From the NCBI RefSeq assembly GCF_937616625.2, contig NC_065571.1, positions 19,901,701 through 19,965,700 of the forward strand: a stretch of DNA of 64,000 nt. The letters are read 5' to 3'. The notes beneath the pieces were generated by a model. The model ran no database searches and had not been told where the DNA came from. It worked only from the letters and a program-made list of their open reading frames with translations. This DNA comes from Mercurialis annua (Eukaryota > Streptophyta > Magnoliopsida > Malpighiales > Euphorbiaceae). This document shows positions 38,201 to 51,708 of this stretch, piece after piece; the first letter of the stretch is position 1; each line of letters opens with the position of its first letter. A program made the translations under genes and the position numbers.

Positions 38201-41200
38201 AAATGTTACGAAACAAATGCTTACGTTTCCCCTCTTTTGCGATTTAAGCCAAACGTTTAAAACGTTACAAAACAAATCCAAACATTTCACCTTTTTAGCG
38301 ATTTAAGCCAATCGTTTACAAACGTTACGAAAAAAATCCAAATGTTTTACCTTTTTAGCGATTTAAGCCAAACATTTAGAAAGTTACGAAACCAATCCAA
38401 ACGTTTAAATAATTACGAAACAAATCTAAACGTTTTACCTATTTAGCGATTTAAGCCAAATGTTTACAAACATTACAAAACAAATCCAAATGTTTCACAT
38501 TTTTATCAATTTAAGCCAAATATTTAAAACGTTGCAAAACCAACCCAAACGTTTAAAAAGTTACGAAACAAATCCAAACGTTTCATCTTTTTAGCGATTT
38601 AGGCCAAACGTTTACAAACATTACATAACAAATCCAAACGATTCACTTTTTTAGCGATTTTAGCCAAACGTATAAAACGTAACGAAACCAATCCAAACAT
38701 TTAAAACGTTACGAAACAAATCCTAACGTTTCCTCTTTTTAGCCATTTAAGCCAAACGTTTACAAATGTTACGAAAAAAATCCAAAAGTTTCACCTTTTT
38801 AGAGATTTAAACCAAATGATTACAAACGTTACGAAATAAATCAAAACGCTTCACCTTTTTAGCGAGTTAAGCAAAACATTTAAATTGTTACTTAACCAAT
38901 CCAAACGTTTCACCTTTTTAGCGATTTAAGCCAATTGTTTAAAACGCTTCAAAACCAATCCAAACGTTTAAAACGTTAAAAAAAATCCAAATGTTTCCCT
39001 TTATTAGCGTTTTAAGACAAACGTTTAAAAAATTACGAAACAAATCGAAACGTTTCGCCTTTTTTTAGTTATTTAAGCCAAACGTTTAAAACGTTACGAA
39101 ACAAATCCTAACATTTCACCTATTAAGTGATTTAAGCCAAACGTTTAAAACTTAACGAAATAAATCCTAATGTTTCGCCTTTTAAGAGATTTAAGCCAAA
39201 CATTTAAAACGTTACGAAACAAATCCTAACTTTTCTCCTATTTAGCGATTGAAGCCAAACGCTACAAATTTTTGGAAACTAATCCAAACGTTTCACCCTT
39301 TTAACGATATAAGCCAAACGTTTAAAATATTATTTAACCAATCTAAACGTTTATAACATTATGAAACAAATGTAAATGTTTCACCTTTTTAGCGATTTAA
39401 GCGAAATGTTTAAAATGTTACGAAATAATAAACGTTTAAAATGTTTCAAAACAAATCCTAACGTTTCACCTTTTTAGAGATTTAAGACAAAATGTCTAAA
39501 ATATTACAAAAAAAATCCAAACGTTTCACCTTTTTAGCGATTTAAGAGAAACGTTTAAAATATTACGAAATAAATTCAAACGTTTAAAAGAAAAGAAATT
39601 CTAACGTTTCGCCTTTTTAGCGATTTAAGCCAAACGTTTAAAACGTTACGAAAAAAATCCTAACATTTCACCTTTTAGCGATTAAAGGGAGATGTTTAAA
39701 ATCTTACGAAACAAATCCAAATGTTTCATCTTTTTAGCTATTCAAGCCAAACGTTTACAAACGTTACGAAACAAATCCAAACGTTTCACCTTTTTAGCGA
39801 TTTAAGCCAAACATTTAAAATGTTACGAAACCAATCCAAACGTTTAAAATGATACGAAACAAATCCAAACGCTTCACCTTCTTAGTGATTTAAGCCAAAC
39901 ATTTACAAACGTTACGAAATAAATCCAAACGTTTCACCTTTTTTTACTATTTAGGCCAATTATTTAAAACGTTACGAAACAAATTCTAACGTTTTCCCTT
40001 TTTAGCGATTTAAGCCAAATGTTACAAATGTTTCTAAACAAATCCAAACGTTTCACCTTATTAGCGATATAAGCCAAACTTTTAAAGCATTAGGAAACCA
40101 ATCCAAATGTTTATTAACGTTACGAAACAAATCCAAAGGTTTCACCTTTTAAGCGATTTAAGCCAGACGTTTACGAACGTTACGAAACAAATCTAAACGT
40201 TTTACCTTTTTAGCGATTTAAGCCAAACGTTTAAAACATAACGAAACAATCAAAACATTTAAAACGTTATGAAATAAATCCTAACGTTTCCCCGTTTTAG
40301 CCATTTAAGTCAAACTTTAACAAAGGCTACGAAACAAATCCAAATGTTTCTCCTTTTTAGCGATTGAAGCCAAACGATTACAAACGTTACGAAACAAATC
40401 CAAATGTTTCACCTTTTTAGCGATTTATGCCAAACATTTAAAATATTACTTTACCAATCCAAACGTTTCACCTTTTTAGCGAATTAAGCCAAACGTTTAA
40501 GACGCTACGAAACCAATCCAAACATTTATAACATTACAAATATCAAACATTTCCCCTTTTTAGAGATTTAAGCCAAATGATTATAAAAGTTACGAAACAA
40601 ATCCAAACAATTAACCATTTTATCGATTTAAGCCAAACGTTTAAAACGTTTCGAAACAAATCCAAACGTTTTACCTTTTTAGCGATTTAAGCCAAACGTT
40701 TAAAACGTTAAGGAACCAATCCAAACGTATAAAACGATACGAAACAAATCCAAACGTTTCACCTTTTTAGCCATTTAAGCCAAACGTTTTCAAACGTTGC
40801 GAAATAAATCCAAACGTTTAAAACATTACGAAACCAATCCAAACGTTTAAAACATTACGAAACCAATCCAAACGTTTAAAACGTTACGAAACAAATCCTA
40901 ACATTTAACCTTTTTAGTGATTTAAGCCAAACGTTTAAAACGGTTCGAAACAAATCCTAGCATTTCGCCTTTTTAGTGGTTTGTGCCAAACGTTTAAAAC
41001 GTTACAAAATAAATCCTAATTATTACCCTTTTTAGCGATTTAAGCGAAATGTTAAAACATTTCGAAATAAATCCAAAAGGGTCCCCTTTTTAGTGATTTA
41101 AGACAAACGTTTAAAATGATACGAAAAAAATCCTAACATTTCACCATTTTAGTGATTTAAGCCAAGCGTTATTTTAGTGATTTAAGCCAAACGTTTAAAA

Positions 41201-41400
41201 CGTTACGAAACCAATCCGAACGTTTAAACGTTACGAAACAAATCCTATTGTTTCACCTTTTTAGTAATTTAAGCCAAATGTCTAAAACGTAACGAAACAA
41301 ACGTTATGAAACAAATGCTTACGTTTCCCGTCTTTTGTGATTTAAGCGAAACGTTTAAAACGTTACAAAACAAATCCAAATATTTCACCTTTTTAGCGAT
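35220..41400 (+). repeat. tandem duplication of about 3.1 kb in the satellite
   Basis: Rare variants recur in the same order at a spacing of 3050-3145 bp: TTTCATCTTTTTAGCG at 35531 and 38581, the GTCTAAAATATTACAAAA variant near 36435 and 39490, and CATTTTAGTGATTTAAGCC at 38001 and 41145. The second copy has about 90 bp more near 40690. Outer limits are approximate because every monomer resembles every other. Confidence 0.8.
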
Positions 41401-44400
41401 TTAAGCCAAACGATTACAAATGTTACGAAACAAAACCAAATGTTTCACCTTTTTTGAAATTTAAGCCAAACATTTAAAACGTTACGAAACAAATCCTAAC
41501 GTTTCCCCTTTTTAGCGATTTAAGCCAAACATTTAAAATGTTACGAAAAAATCCAAACATTTCGCCTTTTTAGCAATTTAAGCCAAACAATTACAAACGT
41601 TACGAAACAAATCCAAACGTTTCAACTTTTTAGCGATTTAAGCCAAACACTTAAAACAGTACTTAACTTATCCAAACGTTTAAAACGTTGTGAAACAAAT
41701 CCAAATGTTTCACCTTTTTAGTGATTTAAGCGAAACATTTAAAATGTGACGAAACAAATCCAAACGTTTAAAACGTTACAAAACAAATCCCAACATTTCG
41801 CCTTTGTAGCGATTTAAGACAAAACGTTTAAAATGTTACAAAACAAATATAAATGTTTCACTTTTAAAGCGATTTAAGCGAAACTTTTACAATATTACGA
41901 ATTAAATCCAGACGTTTAAAAGAAAACAAATCCTAGCGTCTCCCCTTTTTAGCGATTTAACCCAAACTTTTAAAATGTTACGAAACAAAACCTAACGTTT
42001 CACCTTTTATCGATTTAAACGAAACGTTTAAAATGTCACGAAATAAATCCAAACGTTTCACCTTTTTAGCTATTTAAGCCCAACATTTACAAATGTTACG
42101 AAACAAATCCAAATGTTTCACCTTTTCAGCGATTTAAGCAAAACATTTAAAACGTTACGAAACCAATCCAAACGTTAAAAACGATACGAAAAAATCCAAA
42201 TGTTTAGCCTTTTTAGCAATTTAAGCCAATCGTTTACAAACGTTACGAAACAAATCCAAACGTTTCGCCTTTTTAGTGATTTAAGCCAAACGTTTAAAAT
42301 GCGAAACAAATCCAAACATTTAAAACGTTATGAAAAAAATCCAAACGTTTCGCCTTTTTAGCTATTAAAGCCAAAGGATTACAAACCTTACGAAAAAAAT
42401 CCAAACGTTTCACCCTTTTAGCGATTTAAGCCAACCATTTAAAATGTTACTTAACAAATCCAAACGTTTTACCTTTTTAGCGATTTAATCCAAACGTTTA
42501 AAACGCTACGAAACCAATCCAAACGTTTAAAACGTTACAAAAATCAAAGCGTTTCACCTCTTTAGTGATTTAAACGTTTACAAACGTTACGAAATAAATC
42601 CAAACGTTTTACCTTTTTAGCGATTTAAACCAAACGTTTAAAACATTACGAAACAAATCCAAACGTTTAAAACATTACGAAACAAATCCTAACGTTTCAC
42701 CTTTTTAGTGATTGAAGCCAAACGTTTAAAACGTAACGAAACAAATTCTAACGTTTTGCCTTTTAAGAGATTTAAGCCAAACATTTAAAAAGTTATGAAA
42801 CAAATACTAATGTTACCCCTTTTTAGAGATTTAAGCCAAACGTTTACAAACGTTACGAAACAAATCTAAATTTTTCAGCTTTTTATCAATTTAAGTCAAA
42901 TATTTAAAACGTTCGAAAACATTCCAAACGTTTAAAACGTTATGAAACAAATCCAAACGTTTCACCTTTTTAGCGATTTAAGCCAAACGTTTGCAAACGT
43001 TACGAAACAAATCCAAACATTTCACATTTTCAGTGATTTAAGCCAAATTTATAATACGCTACAAAACAAATCCAAACGTTTCACCCTTTTAGCAGTTTAA
43101 ACAAAACGTTTAAAACGTTACGAAACAAATCTGAACGTTTCTCCTTTTTAGCAATTGAAAGCAAACATTTAAAACGATACGAAACAAATCCAACTATTTT
43201 TAGCAATTTAAGCCAAATGTCTAAAACGTTTCGAAACAAATCCAAACATGTCCCATTTTTAATGATTTATGCCAAAACGTATAAAACGCCACGAAACCAA
43301 TCCAAACGTTTAAAACGTTACGAAACAAATCCTAATGTTTCATCTTTTTAGCGAATTAAGCAAAATGTTTACAAACGCTACAAAACAAATCCAAACGTTT
43401 CACCTTTTTAGCGATTTAAGCCAAACGTTTAAAACGTTAGGAAACCAATCCAAATGATTAAAACATTACGAAACAAATCCTAACGTTTCACCTTTTTAAT
43501 GATTTAAGCCAAACGTTTAAAACGTAACGAAACAAATCCTAACATTTCGTCTTTTTAATGATTTAAGCCGAACGTTAAAAACGTTAGGAGACAAATCCTA
43601 ACATTTCCCCTTTTTGCGATTTAAGCCAAACGTTTAAAACGTTACGACACAAATCCAAATGTTTCCCCTTTTTAGCAATATAAGCCAAACGAATACAAAC
43701 GTTACGAAACAAATCCAAACGTTTCACCTTTTTAGCGATTTAAGCCAAACATTTAAAACGTTACTTAACCAATCTAAACGTCTAAAACATTAGGAATCAA
43801 ATACAAACGTTTCACCTTTTTAGCGATTTAAGCAAACGTTTAAAACATTACGAAACAAATCCAAACTTTGCTCCTTTTTAGCGATTAAAGCCAAACGTTT
43901 ACAAATGTTAAGAAACAAATCCAAAGGCTTCACATTTTCAGTAATTTAAGATAAACGTTTAAAATGTTATAAAACCAATCCAAACGTTTAAAACGTTATG
44001 AAGCAAATCCTAACGTTTCACCTTTTTAGCGATTAAAGCCAAACTTTTAAAACATTACGAAACAAATCCAAACGTTTTGCCTTTTTAGGAATTGAAGCCA
44101 AACGTTTAAAACGTTATAAAACAAATCCTAACTATTCCCTTTTTTAGCGAATTAAGCCAAATGCTTAAAATGTTTCGAAACAAATCCAAACGTGTCCCCT
44201 TTTAAGTGATTTAAGCCAAACGTTTAAAACACCACGAAACCGATCCAAACGTTTAAAACATTACGAAACAAATCCTAATGTTTAACCTTTATAGCGGTTT
44301 AAGCCAAACGTTTACAAACGTTTCGAAACAAATCCAAACGTTTCACCTTTTTAGCGATATAAGCCAAACATTTAAAACATTACGAAACCAATCCAAACGT

Positions 44401-44555
44401 TTAAAACCTTACAAAACAAATCCTAACATTTCACCTTTTTAGCGATTTAAGCTAAACGATTACAAACGTTACGAAACAAATCCAAACGTTTCACCTTTTT
44501 AGCGATTTAACCTAAACATGTAAAATGTTACTTAACCAATCTAAACGTTTAAAAC

Positions 44556-47386
44556 TGTCACGACCCAATTTCATGGATCGTGATCGGCGCTAGGGTATGG
44601 GTATGGTTGTGACAAAACCCGTAGCAAGCCTCGCAAATTAAAATTCAAACATATAAACCTGCAGAAAAACACTGCTCGAGTGCAACCGAGACTCCAACCT
44701 AAGTCTAACAGTTTATATAAACAATTATATAATAAAATGCTCGGCTCAAATCCGAGACTCCAAGAAACATGCCTTATATAAATAATAAATCGACTTCAAA
44801 GTATAACATGCAAAATGCAATATAACATAGTCGGACTACTCTTACAAACCAAAGTATAAAATATCAATAAAGACTAACTAGTTCTATTGCGGTCTAAGAG
44901 TATAAAACAGTTGACTAGTTTTATATAAAACAAAGAACTTCCGAGGGAAAGCAAGAAATCGGAGATCGACCAACGCTCTCAAATCATTAGCCTGGAAAAA
45001 TTGGGAAAACAACGAGGTCATATATACTGAGATGAGTTCATAATGTTATTGACATTTATTAAGTTTAAAACCCTTAAATCAAATCCTTTTATACTAATAT
45101 ACATAAGATTATGGAAATAACAGTATTAAAATGATACCAGCGTAAGAATGACGTGTCATACTGAACCCAGAGTGGACGGGAACAAATCCTCGTCATATAC
45201 CAGCGAAAACTGGACATTGGTCTGCCGATCCCAAAGTACTTACTGGTGCACACAGTCTCGATACAAGCCTATCGAGTAGCTCGTTCCAATCCAGATCCAT
45301 ATTCGCTTAAAACAGTTCAAAAATAGTTTTTACACTAAAATAAATGCGGTATTTAATAAAGCGATAAATAACACTACAAAGTCACTGCTTGCTTATCCAC
45401 GTGAAATCTTGGCAAACAGATAACCCTGCGTAGACTCAGAAGCACGAGCAGTCGACGGGTCTAAAACAAGGTATAAGTTAAAATTCATTCAGCCCTTAAC
45501 TCTAAGAATACTAGACAACACATAGGACTATTATCTCAACACAACCAAAGAACAACATCTGAAACACAAGTAATTCCAAAGCCAAAATACATACATATCC
45601 AACCAACACAATAATTAGTTATGCTTAGATGAGTTCTCGTTTAAAACAATCCTGAGTAATATTTAATTTCAATAAACATTTTCTAACTCCAAAGAATTCC
45701 TAGAGTAGTGTGTAAGCCATATATCCATTATATACTCAACACAACATGTCGGGCTACCCATGTCTAACCCGACCCAACCAGAGTAAAATTTAAAGTTAAA
45801 TCGTTTAAACAGAACCAACGTTTTGAAAATAAAGAACTCACTATAGGCATAACACAACCAAACCAATATAATAAATAATAATAACAAGCCAATAAACTGT
45901 CAACACTTGACAATTCCACCCGGAGTTCATACTTCTCAAATAAAATACCTTAAGTGTAAATAACTTGATATCAAACACTTTGAAATACTTAAACTTAGAT
46001 ATGAAATAACAACTCAAATAGCTATAAAATCCTTGTAAAATCCACCACACTTATATACCATAACAACCTTTGATTTTCAAAACAACCCAAGATAAACTAA
46101 TATTTTATAAATGTCCAAAATAGTTTATAAAACGTATTTTCAGCCATTAACAATTTTATCAAAACCAAAATTAAGCTAAAGCACCCAAATAACCAAATTT
46201 GGTAATTTTCCTGAAAATTGCCTAAACTAGTAAATTGATTCAAAACCAACAATAGATGCACCAAAGTATGTTACTACCGATTTAAGAACATCAAAACATC
46301 ATATAGAAAATATTAGATCAGTAGGTATAGTATTCGAAAACCATTTTTCAATCGTTGTGTTCAATTTCCTTAAATTCGTAAATTTCGTAAATCGTACAGA
46401 TTTCAAAAGCCAATTCAATTCAAATTCTCACTTTAAATCAAAAGCTCTTGAAATCAGTAGATATAGATGTATAAACTCATAACAACTTAAATAATTCAGA
46501 TTCAATCATTCGAATCAATCGCTAAAAGAATCAATTCACAAACGACCTTAAAATAGTGATTTCTACGCTTAAATCATAACACGAATCAATACCACTCTTA
46601 AATCTAACCAACGAATCCAAACACCCAAAGTATAACCAATCTTAATTACAATAAATCAGCTCTAAAACTTATATTTCCAGAATTAATTATAGCAAAACAG
46701 AAAATAATTGCCACAACACCCAAAATATAAATCCATCGCAACAACACATAAATCTCTACCCAAAATTCAAAGTAGAGGAGCACATACCTCTTGAACTCAA
46801 AGGAAATGAAATACCTAGAAATATATCAATCAAGCCTACAAAAATTGATGACCAAAGAGCTATTGAATCTAGATTTGAATGAATCGATAAACCAATGATT
46901 AAACCATAAGAACAACGATCAAAATACTCACCAAGGATCAAAATATGAGTGGGATGAGGGTAGGAATGATATTGAAAGAGGTCCCAGCCATTCTAGGGTT
47001 TTAAAAATGTTTGGAAATAATTTTAGATCGAGATAAGGGAGTATTTATAGTAAATGATGGTTTTAACAGTGTTCCGTCGCGCCCGACATGGGTGTATCAC
47101 GCTCGAGATGAGTAAATCACGCCCAAGATGAGTAAATCGCGCCCCAGATGGTGTATCACGACCGTGATGATCCTGCCACGCCCGTGATACACCCTCTGCT
47201 TCCAAAAATAATGATTTTTACGGCCGTTAAGCCCAAGGTCGATCCACACGGCCCGAACCATACTCAAAACAAGATTGAACATCAAAATAACTATTATGAA
47301 AACCAAACCAAAGTTCCAAGGAACCAAACCATCAAATATCAACCCGAAACACATCAGAACAAGCCGGAAAAATACCGGGTGTTACA
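44556..47386 (-). repeat. 3' LTR of the minus-strand element
   Basis: Read on the minus strand it begins TGTAACACCCGG at 47386 and ends TGGGTCGTGACA at 44556, 2831 bp. It has a TATAAATA box on the minus strand (near 47042) about 340 bp in, after a cluster of TCACGCCCGTGAT-like repeats. It aligns with the nested LTR at 20397-22715 except in the 46550-47050 stretch. Open frames in it are short and unconvincing. Confidence 0.9.
47060..47210 (-). promoter_or_regulatory. palindromic cassette in the minus-strand LTR
   Basis: Repeats of the type GTATCACGCCCGAGATG and ATCACGACCGTGATGA lie about 180-330 bp into the LTR and upstream of its TATAAATA box. The same place in the nested LTR holds the perfect palindrome GCATCACGATCGTGATGC (22471-22488). 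A regulatory role is inferred from position. Confidence 0.55.
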
Positions 47387-47396
47387 TTCTCCCCAA
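47387..47396 (-). promoter_or_regulatory. polypurine tract, minus-strand element
   Basis: TTGGGGAGAA on the minus strand, directly before the 3' LTR. It is the same tract as in element 1. Confidence 0.88.
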
Positions 47397-47515
47397 CTTA
47401 AAAACAAAATCGTCCTCGATTTTAAAACACCAAACACAACGATCACAAAACTATACATAGAGCGCACAAAACAACCAACACGCAAACGTATAAGCAATAA
47501 ACCCAACGTACCTCA

Positions 47516-47660
47516 AGGAAAAAGGGAAGGATAACGTTTACGCATAACAAACTTCGTCTCCCTAGTGCACTCCTCGACAGAGTGACAAAGCGAAACCCGA
47601 AATATTAGAATTTCCGTATTAATCAAACTACGCACAGGCGTACCCACAATCACAATAGTT
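47516..47660 (-). pseudogene. pol: integrase chromodomain tail, remnant
   Basis: The minus-strand frame ending at 47513 reads VRSLINTEILIFRVSLCHSV then EECTRETKFVMRKRYPSLFP. This lines up with the last ~40 residues of element 2 pol (VRKLRNKEIPMVKVLWRNHS, EECTWETELDMRNRYPFLFP). Trp of the TWE motif is Arg. Upstream on the same strand only about a dozen more residues (IVIVGTP) align, then similarity is lost. It shows that this element descends from a Tekay gag-pol element. Confidence 0.85.
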
Positions 47661-50600
47661 ATATTTGCGAACGAAATCACAAACCACCACTTTCGCAAAT
47701 CAACAACCTTAAATGATCACTAAAACTATAACACTCGCCTTAGGTAAAAATAGAAGGAGTATAAAGTCTTCCCCTTAAAACTCAACATAAATCCTTAGGT
47801 CACCCAAGTAAAAGACTCCAATCTTTACCAAACAATACATCTATCAGCATCAAAACGAGAAGGTCAAAACAAGGCAAAGGAACGGACCGAAGTTTAAATC
47901 GTAAATCAAACAATACGAAAATCTCATCAATACAAAGCGGATACTTGAAAATAACACTGATGGAAATCCTGCATTCCTTTCCACTTACATATCAACTCAA
48001 CACCAATATTCTATACCCATAACTTAAATAACCCGCATAAAAAATGAATGATCTCGCCTAATGTATCAACTAGATATGACTCTCCACAAGACCAACTACC
48101 TTAACAAATAAAGAATCACGAGATCACAAAACAACATTCCAAGAGTACACCAATTTAACTCATAATAACAAAAGTTCCAAATTGTTAAATAACAAAATCA
48201 TCCAGAAAGACTCTTCCAATCCTTTGAAAGTATAAAGCCCGAAACTACCTACGGTAACTAACATCGACCACATCCCGCTTATATTACAAAAAATTAATAT
48301 CTCGTCGCACACACAAGAAGGTTCAACAACCGATTAAACGATATCCAAATTTTCACCATAAAATCATAAATCAAAAGTATCAATTAAACAACCCTTATTG
48401 TTGAAATCTATTCATCGCGCTCCTTAAATCAACAACTCATATTTCTCAACAAACTCAAATTTCAAAAATTATTCAACCAAAATAATTATAACCTTGCAAC
48501 CAAAAGATCACCTAGATCGAATCCACCATTAACCGGATCATTTGTTATGCTCAAGTCAAACTTACAAGAAAACAAGATATTCGAAACATGAAACACTACA
48601 TTAATATTTTCCACTTTTCTTTTAAAGACGTTAACATCTTATACCTCTCTTTACATACAAAAATCAAAATGTTTTTACCGTTGGAAAACCTCCAATTTTA
48701 TAAACACATTAAAATTTTGAAAACATTCGTATTTTGAATTCACAGTTACACCTTACTTTTAAATAAGTTTGCAAATTTATAAAATTGTTAAACTGACAAA
48801 ATTATTATTTCCTTCAATTCAAACTTCCTTTTAATAAAATGGAAAATATCTGAAAAGAAAAACTCTTGTTCACACAATATATTATACGAGTATACCAAAA
48901 TATTCAAACAAAATCGAATATGTAAAAACAAACTTTTTTTAAAAATCACGGCGTATACACACACGTAGAGAATAACCAAACCCCTTAGTCCAACAACCTC
49001 AAATCATAAGTCGGAAACTAACACATAAGTCTTTCAATACGACCTCAAAAATCCTATCACACCTATAGCAACAAAAACTTGAGTGCAACCTTATATCCAA
49101 TACTAATTCCTACAATTATAGTTATTTAAATAATATAAAACTGATCATTGCAACGCAATCGTCCTTAATTCACCACTATGATATGAGAGTATTTGTCTAC
49201 CTACCTTTCGGTAACAGTTTCAAAATCATTTGAAATCTAACAACTTTATACATTTATCCCAAAGTGACTCGCGAGTTCATTTTAAAATATTCTCCTCAAA
49301 AACACTTTATTGATAAAATCCATTTTACATAATTGTGCGCCAGGGTGATGACATCTCTCATCCCCAAAGAGTTGCATCCAACTCTAATTATTTCTATGCA
49401 CGTGATGCATGTATTATTATGCATGTATCAATTTTTCATTTCTCTTTTATTTAGTGAACAGACTCAATGCTCGATGCGATTGCCTCTTCGTAATATTCAT
49501 AATGCATGTTCATGATATGTCCGGGCACAATTACGTGATAAAAATAATTTTAAATACTTTAGCAAATAAACATTTAAAATCAATCTCTAAATAAAACATT
49601 TGCTAGACGTTACATCTATGAGATATGCACTCGATAGCCTCAAAATATATCCCAAACTCCATACTTGCAATCCACCAACGTACGATACTATCATAACAAC
49701 TCAACACGATAACTTTGTTAAAAACTCTTTCGTATAAAAAGTATCAAACTAACTTCAACCAAACTTAATCTTATACCCAAGGAAAACAACACATCAACAA
49801 AACTTCCAATATCCCTTGGTAGTTCCAACAAAACTTACCGGCAGTTTTCACATCGCATTATTCAATCTTAATGAAAAAACACCACTGTATTAATACACTG
49901 ATATATATTCTCGGGTCAAAATTTCCAATATCCCTTGTAGGATAATCAGAAACCATCAACCCTTCCAAGGAAATACTTCCCTCATCTCCTTCGATATCAA
50001 AGTCCAAAGATTTCAATCCACAAAACAATACACCAAACCCAGAGTAACTCAAAACCAAAACTAAAGCAATATAGGGTCTAAACGAAGGTTCAACTCACAA
50101 ATCAAAATCAAACTTTTTAGGTTAAGACAAATAGAACCACATGAAATATTTTACCTCACGTGCTAATCCACACGACGAGACAAAACAAAAATCAACAAAC
50201 CAAAATACAGAACGCAATAATATCAAAAATTTACGATTTTTAAAAACCAAAATTCATAAAAACATGCCATTATCCACATTAAACCCTAAGGTATCTCAAA
50301 AGATAAAATTAAAATATGCTACAATACTCTCCAAATTATTGTACCGAAATCAACAAATAGTAAGTAATCGATCAAAATACGCATCGAAACTTATTCTGAA
50401 ATATAAGTCAATCATAAAAGTTTACAAATTCTAGTTGAGCCTCACGAGTTTAAAAACTTTCATTTTCCGGAAAACCTCCTTTATAAATAAATTTCTTTAA
50501 AAGTTTCCAAAGTATCTCAATCCAAAACAACCATCGAGTTAGCCAAGTCATTACAACTACCAAGCTCAACTCCCAAATTTGGGTGACCCAAGTCAAACCC

Positions 50601-51539
50601 AAAACCACTATTTATATAATATATTCAAAATATTTAAAAATCCGAAAAAAATTCTTTTAATTAAAAATCTCAATCCTTTCAAAAGAAGAGCTCAACGCAA
50701 CTCAAGTATCAAAAATCAACTCAATCACTTAATTAAGAAAAACATAAATCACAACAAACCATTCTGTATACACCTAATCCAGCCAATAATAAAATACAAA
50801 ACATATAACCAACGACGCTTCAAATGTCGACATACCACAACATAGTAAAAATAACAACAATGTTAAATTTTCAAAACGGTGAATCATCTCATAAATAATA
50901 TTATTTTGGAAATAATCATTGGTCAATACCAAGTCAAATGTAAGATTCTGAAATACGAGAAATTTGTTTTACTTGCAAAATAACCAAAAATCACATTTTT
51001 AAAGTACTATGACCATAACACTCATCCGTCTCGTGTAAAAATACAAACCAAATTTAAACAATTTCCTTAATAAAGCTATAAAATCAATGTGCGGTCAAAT
51101 AACATAAAGCTAAAAAACATGCTTAAAGATTTAACACAAAAATCCTTTAAAATCCACATTAGGCCAACGCCTAACGTATCATAGTACGTGCCAACCTATT
51201 TAGCACCCAACAAACACAGCCAAAATCAAACTGTACTCACCAACAAGGTGAAAGAAATCTAATTATAATCAAAATCATCTAAAGCGTAAAAGCCAACAGC
51301 TAATCACCTAAGGTAAACATCATATAAGGCACAACAACCAACAAAGCATCACCTGAAGTAAACACCAAATAAGGCACAACACCCAACCAAAATGTCACCC
51401 AAAGTAAACACCATATAAGGTACAATAGGCAACAAAAATCACTCAAAGTATATCTCATATATGGTACAACAGCCAACAAATCACCCAATCTTTAAGTAGT
51501 AAACATTCCAAAGTAAAGCATCGGTAACACATAAGACCG
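47661..51539 (-). other. non-coding interior of the minus-strand element
   Basis: About 3.9 kb of AT-rich sequence in place of gag-pol. I find no gag, protease, RT or integrase motif in any frame, and no long frame; open frames such as 48788-48979, 50141-50434 and 50579-50845 are Lys/Asn/Ile-rich products of base composition. A 44-bp minisatellite lies at 51304-51480. Its origin is unknown. Confidence 0.7.
51304..51480. repeat. 44-bp minisatellite, four copies
   Basis: Four units of 45, 46, 44 and 42 bp, each starting TCACC or TCACT, with AAAGTAAACACCATATAAGG and CACAACANCCAACAAA. A fifth start, TCACCCAATC, follows at 51481. It lies close to the leader of the minus-strand element. Confidence 0.85.
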
Positions 51540-51704
51540 ACACTTAACATTCCTATTGATGAAGGTAGAAAGTTTTAAAAGACAAGACATGAATCCTAAT
51601 TCCGCAGTAGATCATATGACACACAAACAACTTAACATGCCATAAAATAATAAACACATAACATGCGAAAATGGCCTTGGTTTGAAACCAAAGCTCTGAT
51701 ACCA
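51540..51704 (-). promoter_or_regulatory. primer-binding site and leader, minus-strand element
   Basis: Minus-strand TGGTATCAGAGC at 51704-51693 is the tRNA-iMet primer site, four bases from the LTR. The TTGGTTT-C-AAACCAA hairpin follows. The next ~150 bases resemble the leaders of elements 1 and 2, including the CATCAATAGGAAT stretch (CACCAATAGGATT in element 1); the resemblance ends before any gag start. Confidence 0.85.
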
Positions 51705-51708
51705 ACTA

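Larger units (their letters stand above)
29786..44555 (+). repeat. satellite array, third part
   Basis: The same AB/AAB satellite as on the left, 14.8 kb, mostly in the same orientation. It contains one inverted block (31725-32450) and a tandem duplication of about 3.1 kb (35220-41400). It ends where the minus-strand LTR element starts at 44556. No gene is seen; open frames such as 30288-30545 and 35202-35477 encode repetitive peptides made by the satellite. Confidence 0.95.

Noticed and set aside
29786..44555. CRISPR-like array
   Set aside because: Spacing is regular, but there are no unique spacers; all parts of the unit repeat. This is a eukaryotic satellite.
45669..46050. Minus-strand frames in the LTR resembling the 21140-21352 frame
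   Set aside because: Both are homologous LTR sequence; the frames are not kept between the copies and have no domain.
47148..47534. 128-codon plus-strand frame near the minus-strand LTR
   Set aside because: It crosses the LTR boundary and polypurine tract on the opposite strand of the element; low-complexity Lys/Asn/Pro composition.
50141..50434. Frames in the AT-rich interior (also 50579-50845, 48788-48979, 51724-51966)
   Set aside because: Rich in Lys, Asn and Ile as expected from base composition; no motif and no relation to the element's coding strand.
51693..51704. tRNA gene suggested by GCTCTGATACCA
   Set aside because: It is the reverse complement of a primer-binding site next to an LTR; no cloverleaf is present around it.
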